Assembly: GCA_040222995.1 (NCBI GenBank)
Contig: JAVKBW010000016.1
Coordinates: forward strand, 1 to 64,000
Direction: 5' to 3'
From: JAVKBW01 sp040222995
GTDB taxonomy: Bacteria; Pseudomonadota; Alphaproteobacteria; UBA8366; Aestuariispiraceae
Length of the DNA stretch: 64,000 nt
Each line of letters begins with the position of its first letter. Position 1 is the stretch's first letter. Positions 16,025 to 23,295 of the stretch are shown piece after piece. A model generated the notes under the pieces. The model worked only from the letters and a program-made list of their open reading frames with translations, made no database searches and was not told where the DNA came from. The translations under genes were made by a program, and so were the position numbers.

Positions 16025-16829
16025 GCCCATAAAAACACCGACCGTACCGGTTCGACTGGGAACGCTGGAAAGTCTCGCCCGGACTTTGCATGCCGTTTCC
16101 GCCAGACGAACCGCATACGACGCCCTGCCAAAGCGCGACAAGGAGCAGTTATGGCGACAGGCCGAAGCGGCGAGAAGGCATATTCTTCGGCTGAACAGCC
16201 CGACGGAAATGAGACCGGCGGGCGATCCGTCCTCCGTTACCGCTCAAGTCGACCGCATGGCCCGAATTGCGGCCGGCAGACCGGACGACACGGGCCCAAC
16301 GCCCGGGCTTCTTGCTAAGCGCTGCACGCCGAGAGCCGATGTTCTGGAAAAACTCGCGGCGAACGGCCGGCTGAACGATGTTCATCTGCAGGCTGCGGAT
16401 GAAATACGGCGCCTGTGGATCGCCCTGGATAGAAACCTTTCAACCAATACTGCCGGTCTGACATCGCCCCGGGTTGACCGGTCTCGACGCCTTTCCGACC
16501 CGCTGGACCGTTTCAAGGATGTGGAACTGATCGCTTATGAAAACCGGTACCGGTTGTGGGCGAAGGAAGCATCCGCCGCCCCCGTCAGACCTAAACGCAA
16601 CCGGGCCGGGCGTCCGGCTTCGACGGAAACGCAGGCGGCGATACCGGGGACGGATGCCTTGTCTCTCGTCCTCAGCGTGGTGTGCGAAAACCAGCCGCCA
16701 ACAAGACTCGAACGGGACCATGGCCTGCCGGTGGGCCGCTGTGTGACAGGATTGCTGGCGAACTGGCTCTACAGATATGCGGATATCGCCGGCTGGTTAA
16801 ATGATCGTAATACGGAAAAAAAGAATTGA
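16014..16829 (+). CDS. Early phage protein of unknown function; positional candidate for late-gene activator
   Basis: A 271-residue, Arg-rich, mostly helical protein from the ATG preceded by GAGGGAG. A longer reading frame back to 15897 has no good start. I recognise no family. The N-terminal part (SLARTLHAVSARRTAYDALP) and the C-terminal 60 residues (LVLSVVCENQPPTRLERDHG, then a hydrophobic helix) look like separate small domains. It ends at 16829, inside the -35 of a strong promoter followed by terminators. That is the position of Q in lambdoid phages, so an antitermination or late-activation role is proposed from location only. Confidence 0.6.
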   Translation: MVRKPIKTPTVPVRLGTLESLARTLHAVSARRTAYDALPKRDKEQLWRQAEAARRHILRLNSPTEMRPAGDPSSVTAQVDRMARIAAGRPDDTGPTPGLLAKRCTPRADVLEKLAANGRLNDVHLQAADEIRRLWIALDRNLSTNTAGLTSPRVDRSRRLSDPLDRFKDVELIAYENRYRLWAKEASAAPVRPKRNRAGRPASTETQAAIPGTDALSLVLSVVCENQPPTRLERDHGLPVGRCVTGLLANWLYRYADIAGWLNDRNTEKKN

Positions 16830-16854
16830 CATTGTGCAATTAAAGTGGTATATA
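16826..16854 (+). promoter_or_regulatory. Consensus promoter ahead of the late block
   Basis: TTGACA (16826-16831), 17-bp spacer, TATATA (16849-16854); predicted start about 16861. The same hexamers and spacing are found in the early promoter. It is the only strong promoter seen upstream of the structural genes. Confidence 0.75.
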
Positions 16855-16860
16855 AATCAT

Positions 16861-16914
16861 AAGCTGGAAATAAGTCTCCCAACCCGCCGATCTGGTGATC
16901 GGCGGGATTTTTTG
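16861..16914 (+). ncRNA. Possible short terminated transcript (about 50 nt)
   Basis: RNA starting from the 16826-16854 promoter would run about 22 nt and then fold into the terminator at 16883-16914. This gives a stable short RNA unless the polymerase is modified, comparable to lambda 6S RNA at pR'-tR'. Existence is inferred from promoter and terminator geometry only. Confidence 0.35.
16883..16914 (+). terminator. Intrinsic terminator just after the late promoter
   Basis: A perfect 10-bp stem CCCGCCGATC/GATCGGCGGG with a TGGT loop, followed by ATTTTTTT. Its distance from the predicted start (about 22 nt) makes it a promoter-proximal terminator. Confidence 0.9.
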
Positions 16915-17063
16915 TCGCATTTTCCGGCTTCGGCTGCTTCGGCATTTTGCCGCTGAAGGATAGCCGGTGAACCTTTCCGATAGCGTGCGGTCTTACTTCT
17001 TTTCATGATCGCAGAACACTGCCGGATACTTCACGACCGACATTTCTCTCCTCAACTGTTAAA

Positions 17064-17097
17064 CGGGCTGCCTCTGACCGGGCGGCCCGTCTTTTTT
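17064..17097 (+). terminator. Second intrinsic terminator before the late genes
   Basis: Stem 17064-17072 with 17081-17089 (9 bp, one G-T pair), then a T-rich tail containing six Ts. It stands about 30 bp before the first late gene and no reading frame requires it, so late transcription must pass two terminators. Confidence 0.8.
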
Positions 17098-17124
17098 CGA
17101 CCTCCGGTATCGGAAAGGACCGCG

Positions 17125-18471
17125 ATGATGATCAAGTTGACCCGAAGGGCCGGGATGGACGGCGCCGATTCTTTGGCAAGGAGGTCGCCATCATCGGCGC
17201 ATCGGCCCGGATCGGAGACCGCCTACAATCTTTTGCAGCAGGGCGGCCGGACGCTGTCGGCGATAGAGGCTTTGATCCGGGCGCGTCAGGATCTGGAATC
17301 GGCGCTACTGAGAATCGAGCAGGAAATATCGGCCGATCCGGTGTCGGCGGATACCGACGATCTAGGCAGCCGCCTGAAAACGGCCGTAGACCGAATTCGG
17401 CATGAACAGGTCGGGACTATCGACGATGTATCGGAACAGGACGCCTTCGTCTCGCGATTCGGTGCGCATGCCGAGAACAGGATTGACGCGTTAACCGCCC
17501 GCCTTGCGGAAACTCAGAAAGAACAGGCAACCGCCCGCCTCAACACGCTTCTGGCTGGTATTGCGGATGCTTTGAGCCGGGAAGAGGACGGCGATGAAAT
17601 GGATCGCCTGGTGCAGGACGGGCTGAACGCGATCGAGGCATTCTCAGACACGTTGCCGCTCAACGTTCGCAGCAATCTGAAAAAAACGTTTCACAAAAAT
17701 CTGGCGGAAGCGGAATTCACCCGCCTTTTGGACGATGATCCGCACAAAGCCGTCGAGGCGCTGGATCGAGGTGCTTTTGCCGACATGGATGTCGCCACCC
17801 AGGACGCCTGGAAAAAGAAGGCCCGCAAGGCGGCCGCGGCGCACGATCGCGATGTGCGTCGTCTAAAAACCAGTGCTGACCGGGCCGAAGCGGTGGCCGC
17901 CGTCAAAAAGCAGGCGGCGTTGTATACGGAACTGCGCACCAGTATCGAAACGGGGGAAGCGGGCTACGTCGAGATCAATGCCGCCTCCGGCGAAACGGGC
18001 GGTCTGTCTGCCGGACTGCGTCGGCAGTTACGTGCATTGCTGGACGAAAAATTGGAGACTGACAAACAGGCCACGGACGCTATTGACCGGGTCCGGGAGA
18101 TTATTGCTGACGGTGGAGACCTTCTGCCCGACCATGACGCCAATCTTGAACGGGCTTTCGACGCGATGATCGGCAAGTGCCATCCGGATATGCCGCTTGA
18201 ACAGGGCCGGATGACGTTGACATTCGCCGAACAGACGAAGCGGCTGCCGTCGCCCTGCCTTGAACCGTTGTGGCGCTGTGTTATCCGGGGCCCGCAAGAC
18301 AAGGCCGGAGATTGCGCCGGCTTTCTGCGACGGATCGGCGAAATCGACGGCCTTGAACTGGCGGTGCCGGACGAGGCCCGGTCGGCTTTCGATGCTTTTA
18401 CCGGTCTGGTGGAGGCCGGTTGGCCGCCGAGGGATGCCATGCGACAGGTTCGCAGCAGACCGGCGGCCTAG
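17125..18471 (+). CDS. Helical/coiled-coil phage protein, possible internal virion (ejection) protein
   Basis: A 448-residue, almost entirely helical, charged protein and the first gene of the late block. The ATG at 17125 follows GGAAAGGAC; an earlier start at 17005 would run through the terminator. Repeated acidic-helical segments such as RLLDDDPHKAVEALDRGAFAD resemble the helical repeat segments I associate with T7 gp15-type internal virion proteins, but this is a weak, memory-based similarity. A scaffold or terminase-associated role is also possible. No signal peptide or membrane segment is seen. Confidence 0.55.
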   Translation: MMIKLTRRAGMDGADSLARRSPSSAHRPGSETAYNLLQQGGRTLSAIEALIRARQDLESALLRIEQEISADPVSADTDDLGSRLKTAVDRIRHEQVGTIDDVSEQDAFVSRFGAHAENRIDALTARLAETQKEQATARLNTLLAGIADALSREEDGDEMDRLVQDGLNAIEAFSDTLPLNVRSNLKKTFHKNLAEAEFTRLLDDDPHKAVEALDRGAFADMDVATQDAWKKKARKAAAAHDRDVRRLKTSADRAEAVAAVKKQAALYTELRTSIETGEAGYVEINAASGETGGLSAGLRRQLRALLDEKLETDKQATDAIDRVREIIADGGDLLPDHDANLERAFDAMIGKCHPDMPLEQGRMTLTFAEQTKRLPSPCLEPLWRCVIRGPQDKAGDCAGFLRRIGEIDGLELAVPDEARSAFDAFTGLVEAGWPPRDAMRQVRSRPAA

Positions 18472-18761
18472 AGCGTCGCCTGCAGGCATCGACACAGGAC
18501 CGGCATCCGGCAAACAGCATTTATTTTTTCTCATTGAATTCATGAAAAACCGGCAAGGCCTTGTCTCTGCCGGCTCATGGTCATCAGGACGCGGGCTTGT
18601 CGGCGGCCCGAACCGACACCGGCGCACGGTCCCGTGCCATTGATGCATGCGGGGAACCGTTATCGCCTGGTCGCGGAGTTTGTGACGGCCAACCGCCTGC
18701 CGCGTCGCGTCCGTTCCCATCATCAAAATTATCCAGACAGAAAGGAAACGAGCGAAACGCC

Positions 18762-19613
18762 ATGAGCGTAAATATCGCAAACAGCTTCGTTCGCCAGTAT
18801 GAACGCGATGTCCATGACGAATTTCAACGCATGGGCACGTTGTTACTGAACGGCGTACGGCATCAGAAAAATGTCGTCGGAAAATCGACGACATTTCAGA
18901 AAATCGGGAAAGGCGCCGCATCGACAAAGGCGCGGCACGGTGTCGTTTCACCGATGAATCAGGACCACACGGCCATCGAATGTGCGATCCAGGATTTCTA
19001 CGCAGGCGACTGGGTAGACAAGATGGATCTGCAGAAATCCGAGGTGGAGGAGCGCAATGCGGTTGCGGTTTCCGGCGCCTATGCGATCGGCCGTAAAATC
19101 GACGAACTGATCATCGATCAGCTCGATACCACATCCCAGACACCTGTTTCGTGGACGGTCACCTCCGCGGCGACGGTGCGCAACAGCATGCTGGCGATGG
19201 TTCAGGCTCTGTGGGCCAACGACGTGCCGCAGGACGGGCAGGTCTGGGGCGCACTGACGCCGGCTGCCTGGGCGCTGGCGCTGACGGTCGAGGAATTCGC
19301 GTCCGGCGATTTCGTCGGCAACCAGAAGCTTCCCTTCGCCCTGCCGCAGGAAACCCGGGCGTGGCTCGGCGTGAAATGGGTGATGCATACCGGTCTGACC
19401 GGTGTCGGCACCAATGCCGCCAAGGTCTTCGTCTGGCACAAGAACGCCGTCGGGTTCGCGCAGAACGGACAGGTCGATGTCGACATCTCGTGGCATGGCG
19501 ACCGGGCCGCGTACTTCGTCAACCACATGGTGGGCGGCGGCGCGTGCCTGATCGACGATCAGGGCGTCATCGAGGGCTCGCTGGACGATACCGCCAGCCT
19601 GCCGACCAGCTAA
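18762..19613 (+). CDS. Phage major capsid protein
   Basis: A 283-residue protein that matches the short podoviral capsid family (Phage_capsid_2-like). Landmarks are an N-terminal arm with SFVRQYERDVHDEFQRMGT, the central ALPQETRAWLGVKW and the hydrophobic segment AAYFVNHMVGGGACLID near the end. The ATG is preceded by GAAAGGAAACGAGCG; upstream in-frame codons to 18561 look non-coding. A decoration-type gene follows after a perfect AGGAGG. It lies upstream of the terminases and 12.6 kb from the scaffold gene, which is unusual for podoviruses. Confidence 0.85.
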   Translation: MSVNIANSFVRQYERDVHDEFQRMGTLLLNGVRHQKNVVGKSTTFQKIGKGAASTKARHGVVSPMNQDHTAIECAIQDFYAGDWVDKMDLQKSEVEERNAVAVSGAYAIGRKIDELIIDQLDTTSQTPVSWTVTSAATVRNSMLAMVQALWANDVPQDGQVWGALTPAAWALALTVEEFASGDFVGNQKLPFALPQETRAWLGVKWVMHTGLTGVGTNAAKVFVWHKNAVGFAQNGQVDVDISWHGDRAAYFVNHMVGGGACLIDDQGVIEGSLDDTASLPTS

Positions 19614-19628
19614 CAGGAGGGATTGACC

Positions 19629-20069
19629 ATGACAGCAGCAGTTGCAGACAATACCGCCAAGGTGCTGGCCAACGACCCGTCGACTTTGCCGGACGTGAAG
19701 GATCACGATGGCAATCTGCGGGTTCAGAGCGATATCTACGAGGCATCCGGCCTGACCGCTAGTTCGACAATTGCCATCGCCTATCTGCCGAACGGCGCGA
19801 AGGTGAAGGAAATCATCGTCGATCACGATGCCCTCGGCAGCTCGTCAACACTGGCCTGCGGCGATGCAGATACGGCCGCGCGCTATTTCGCGGCATCATC
19901 GACATCCAGCGCCGGTACGCTTCGGTTGAGCGCTATCGGTGGCCGGAACTTCCAGGTTCAGACGGAGGATGCGTCAGGTGACGATACCAGACGCATCCTG
20001 CTGACGACCGCAGGGGCCACCATCAACGGCACGATCAAAACGACGGTCGTTTACGCCGTTGACGGCTAG
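19629..20069 (+). CDS. Probable capsid decoration/head fibre protein
   Basis: A 146-residue, Ala/Ser/Thr-rich beta protein immediately downstream of the capsid gene, with AGGAGG eight bases before the ATG. The composition (GLTASSTIAIAYLPNGAKVK, RYFAASSTSSAGTLRLSAIG) and position are those of head decoration or stabilisation proteins, but no named family is certain. A strong stem-loop terminator follows, separating it from the M24 cargo gene. Confidence 0.65.
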   Translation: MTAAVADNTAKVLANDPSTLPDVKDHDGNLRVQSDIYEASGLTASSTIAIAYLPNGAKVKEIIVDHDALGSSSTLACGDADTAARYFAASSTSSAGTLRLSAIGGRNFQVQTEDASGDDTRRILLTTAGATINGTIKTTVVYAVDG

Positions 20070-20082
20070 ATGGCGAAAGCGG

Positions 20083-20112
20083 ACGGGGCGGTCTTCGGGC
20101 CGTCCCGTTTCG
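20083..20112 (+). terminator. Stem-loop terminator after the decoration gene
   Basis: An 11-bp stem (two G-T pairs) with a TTCG tetraloop at 20083-20108, followed by a short T-rich tail. It insulates the capsid genes from the M24 gene. Confidence 0.6.
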
Positions 20113-20172
20113 TCTGCCGGACGCCTGCACGACCGAAACGGCTTTCTGAGAATGTAGTTGTAGTTTTTGTTC

Positions 20173-20211
20173 TCGGCTATGCGTATCGTGCGAAGCCGAC
20201 TTGCCGATACG
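20173..20211 (+). promoter_or_regulatory. Possible H-type pseudoknot in the M24 gene leader
   Basis: TCGGCT (20173-20178) can pair with AGCCGA (20194-20199). CGTATCG inside that loop (20182-20188) can pair with CGATACG (20205-20211), which touches the ribosome-binding site GAGGTG (20211-20216). The interleaved stems of 6 and 7 bp define an H-type pseudoknot. It does not match the SAM-II consensus as I remember it. Confidence 0.4.
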
Positions 20212-20219
20212 AGGTGTAA

Positions 20220-21440
20220 ATGGACGCACTGACTTATGATACCGTTTGGGATTCCGCGACGCTGAAAGCCAGTCGCCACGCCCTGTTTCAGGCGCGGGCG
20301 GAACGGCTGCGCGAAACGATGCGCCGGGTCGGTGTGCCGGTGGTGCTGATCCTCGATCCGAACAACATTCTGTATGCGACCGGCGCGTCGAACATGACCC
20401 TGTTCACACAACGCACGCCGGCGCGGTATCTGCTTCTGTTCGCCGATGGCCCATCCATTCTGTATGAATACTTCGGTTGCGAGCATCTGGCGGACGGTCT
20501 GCCGACCATCGACGAGGTAAGACCGGCCGAAGGCCTGTGCCGGATTTCCTCCAACGGCGACCCGCGCGGCGCGGCAAAGCGGTTCGCGGAAGAGATCGCC
20601 TCGACGGTCAGATCAATCGACAAATCGATAGACCGGATAGCCGTCGACCGGTTTCCGTTCGAAGCTATCGATGCCCTGCGGGCGCAAGGTTTTATCCTGA
20701 CGGATTCAGACGCTGCGTTTCTGCCGGCGCGGACGATCAAGCTGCCGATTGAAATGCCTTACATGCGCGAGGCGATGCGCCGCGTTCACAAGGCCATACA
20801 TTCCCTGGAAGCCCGTATCGAGCCAGGCGCCAGTGAAAACGAGGTCTGGGCCGTGTATCATTTCGGCCTGATGGCGAAGGAAGGGCAGTATGTGTCGACC
20901 CGCCTGTTTCAAAGCGGCGAACGGACTTTTCCGTATTTTCAGGAAAGCAGTGAGAGGATTCTGAAAAAGGGCGATCTTGTCTGTCTCGATACGGATGCGC
21001 TGGGGTATGAAGGGTATGCGGTCGACTTCTCCCGCAGTTTCCTGTGCGGCGATGGGAAACCCTCGGACGAACAGCGGCGGCTCTACGGGCTGGCGCGGGA
21101 ACAACTGGAAACCAATGCAAACGCCATGCGCCCTGGCATCGCCTTCGAAGAGCTGGCCGACAAGGCATGGCCGGTGCCCGAAGAGCATCAGGACAGCCGG
21201 TATTACTGTGTCGGTCACGGCCTTGGAATGTCCGGCGAATATCCGAACATCCCGCATCGCCGGGAAGGCAAACCCTACCCGATTGACGGCCATGTCGAAC
21301 CCGGCATGGTTATCTGTCTGGAAAGCTATATCGGCTCGAAAAACAGCGGGCAGGGCGTGAAGCTGGAAAACCAGTATCTGGTGAGCGAAGACGGCATCGA
21401 ACGTTTGTCGCACTATCACTTCGACGACCGGCTGGGCTGA
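20220..21440 (+). CDS. M24-family metalloprotein, DddP-like
   Basis: A 406-residue pita-bread-fold (M24) metalloprotein: N-terminal creatinase-like domain to about 180, then the catalytic domain. Metal ligands are D257, D259, D269, H333, E368 and E383. From memory, the DMSP lyase DddP uses D295, D297, D307, H371, E406 and E421, so every ligand differs by exactly 38. DddP's Y366 also has a counterpart (Y328). However, the residue aligned to the proposed catalytic D377 is G339 (HGLGMSGEYP). It is therefore a close DddP relative or a Xaa-Pro peptidase-like enzyme, and DMSP cleavage is doubtful. It is cargo in the phage late block, preceded by a terminator. Confidence 0.85.
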   Translation: MDALTYDTVWDSATLKASRHALFQARAERLRETMRRVGVPVVLILDPNNILYATGASNMTLFTQRTPARYLLLFADGPSILYEYFGCEHLADGLPTIDEVRPAEGLCRISSNGDPRGAAKRFAEEIASTVRSIDKSIDRIAVDRFPFEAIDALRAQGFILTDSDAAFLPARTIKLPIEMPYMREAMRRVHKAIHSLEARIEPGASENEVWAVYHFGLMAKEGQYVSTRLFQSGERTFPYFQESSERILKKGDLVCLDTDALGYEGYAVDFSRSFLCGDGKPSDEQRRLYGLAREQLETNANAMRPGIAFEELADKAWPVPEEHQDSRYYCVGHGLGMSGEYPNIPHRREGKPYPIDGHVEPGMVICLESYIGSKNSGQGVKLENQYLVSEDGIERLSHYHFDDRLG

Positions 21441-21485
21441 TACCGCACGGCGGATAACACGACCTAACCTACAGGAGAATAAACG

Positions 21486-21716
21486 GTGGCGTACCCCGCT
21501 GACCGTCCGCAATCGGAAATGCGGACGCTGATAGAGGCTGACCAGGTGATAGCCCGGTTGCAGGATCATGTGCTGGGCAAGGCGGAGCTGACGAACACGC
21601 AGGTAACGGCGGCCCTGGGACTGCTGAAAAAAACGCTGCCCGATCTGCCCAGCTCTCTGGCGGTTCTGACCGACAGGCATCTGTCGCATGATGAATTGCT
21701 GGATGAACTGGAATGA
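21486..21716 (+). CDS. Probable terminase small subunit
   Basis: A 76-residue helical protein with a GTG start behind CAGGAGAAT. Its stop overlaps the large terminase start (ATGA), a usual arrangement for small/large terminase pairs. The segment LGKAELTNTQVTAALGLLKK resembles the DNA-recognition helices of small terminases. The sequence is too short for certainty, so the call leans on position. Confidence 0.65.
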   Translation: MAYPADRPQSEMRTLIEADQVIARLQDHVLGKAELTNTQVTAALGLLKKTLPDLPSSLAVLTDRHLSHDELLDELE

Positions 21717-23272
21717 CGGCGGCAATGCTCAACGACCGGGAACGGCAAATCCGTAGCCAGCTTAAATCCGATTTCAATCACTATGCAGGTAAATGTCTGA
21801 AGATCAGGCAGAAGAACGGCAGTATCGCGCCGCTGAATCTGAACGACGCCCAGCGGCGGGTTCATACCCTTATCGAGGAACAGCGAAAACGGGATGGGCG
21901 CGTGCGCATGTTGATTCTGAAGGCCCGGCAATGGGGCTGTTCGACCTATGTCGGCGCGCGGTTCTACTGGCGGGCCACGCACAAGCGCGGCATGAAGGCT
22001 TATGTCCTGACGCACCGGCAGGAAGCGACAGACAACCTGTACCGGATGATCGAACGGTTCCATGCAAATTGCCCCGATCTGGTAAAGCCATCGACAGGTG
22101 CGGCTAACGCGCGCTCGCTGACTTTCGGCATGCTGGACAGCGGTTACCTGATGGCGACGGCAGGCGGCAAGGCGACCGGGCGGTCCGATACAGTGCAACT
22201 TTTTCACGGATCCGAGGTGGCGTTCTGGCCGAATGCGGCGACGCACATGGCCGGCGTGCTTCAGGCTGTGCCGGATGAAGACGATACCGAGATCATTCTC
22301 GAATCCACGGCCAACGGTGTCGGCGGGTTTTTCCATGATGCCTGTATGGCGGCTCTGGATGGCGACAGTGCGTTCAGGCTGATCTTCATGCCGTGGTTTG
22401 CACATGCGGCCTATACCGCGAAGGCCGGGCAGGATGTCGTGCCGATGGCCGCCTGGGCTGAATACGGGGCGATGCACCGCCTGTCACCCGGTCAACTGGC
22501 CTGGGCTATTGCGAAGAACCGCGATCTTGCCCGCGCCTGTCTGGCCGACCCGGCGGAGCCGTGCTGGATGTTCCGGCAGGAATACCCGGCGACGGTGGAG
22601 GAAGCCTTCCAGGGCGGCGGTGTGGATAGCCTAATTCGCCGCGAACTGGTTCTGACGGCGCGTAAGGCGACGGTCGGGGATCAGTCTCATCAGCCGCTAG
22701 TCTTCGGCGTCGACCTCGCACGCGGCGGGCCGGACAAGACACGTATTGTTGACCGTCAGGGGCGTTGCGCCGGACACCGGGTCAACGTGACGATGGATAC
22801 CGGCGACGAAATGGAGATTGCAGGCCGCCTCGGGCGGCTGATCGATCTGCACAACCCGGCCGTGGTGTTTGTCGACGCCACGGCGGGGGCGGGCTGTGTC
22901 GACCGGCTTGAAGAGCTTGGCCACCGGAACATCAGGAAGGTCAATTTCGGGTCGAAGGCCGGTCTTGCCGAAAGCTACGCCAACAAACGGGCGGAAATGT
23001 GGGGCAAGATGGCGGACTGGTTCGCGGACGAAGGCGGCGCCGATATTCCCGACAGCGAAGAATGGCAGAAGCACTTGTGCGCGCCGGGGTTTTCCTATGA
23101 CAGCCTGTCGCGCCTGCAACTCGAAAAGAAGGAAGCAATCAAGGACCGCCTGGGCTTTTCGCCGGATCTGGGCGACGCGTTGGCGCTGACATTCGCCGAA
23201 ACTGTTCATCGTCCCGACGCCACCCGCATGCCGGTGGTCGAGCATGCTTACGATTCGCTGAGGTATTTGTAG
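21713..23272 (+). CDS. Terminase large subunit
   Basis: Phage DNA-packaging motor, 519 residues, with ATPase and nuclease domains. The Walker-A variant is at residues 70-78 (KARQWGCST) and the Walker-B/coupling glutamate is E197 in EIILESTANG. The RNase H-like nuclease starts at D334 (VFGVDLARGGPDKT), with further acidic residues in VVFVDATAGAG and DLGDALALTF near the end. It overlaps the small subunit by four bases. The reading frame and motifs look intact, so packaging competence is plausible. Confidence 0.93.
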   Translation: MTAAMLNDRERQIRSQLKSDFNHYAGKCLKIRQKNGSIAPLNLNDAQRRVHTLIEEQRKRDGRVRMLILKARQWGCSTYVGARFYWRATHKRGMKAYVLTHRQEATDNLYRMIERFHANCPDLVKPSTGAANARSLTFGMLDSGYLMATAGGKATGRSDTVQLFHGSEVAFWPNAATHMAGVLQAVPDEDDTEIILESTANGVGGFFHDACMAALDGDSAFRLIFMPWFAHAAYTAKAGQDVVPMAAWAEYGAMHRLSPGQLAWAIAKNRDLARACLADPAEPCWMFRQEYPATVEEAFQGGGVDSLIRRELVLTARKATVGDQSHQPLVFGVDLARGGPDKTRIVDRQGRCAGHRVNVTMDTGDEMEIAGRLGRLIDLHNPAVVFVDATAGAGCVDRLEELGHRNIRKVNFGSKAGLAESYANKRAEMWGKMADWFADEGGADIPDSEEWQKHLCAPGFSYDSLSRLQLEKKEAIKDRLGFSPDLGDALALTFAETVHRPDATRMPVVEHAYDSLRYL

Positions 23273-23295
23273 TCCGTTGTAATGTGCCGGGTTCG

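Noticed and set aside
18472..18761. A possible promoter or small gene between the coiled-coil and capsid genes
   Set aside because: Only weak hairpins and no convincing -35/-10 pair or start codon with ribosome-binding site; the 290 bp look like untranslated leader.
20220..21440. Naming the M24 gene dddP
   Set aside because: Metal ligands match, but the proposed catalytic Asp position is glycine, and the DddP residue numbers used are from memory.
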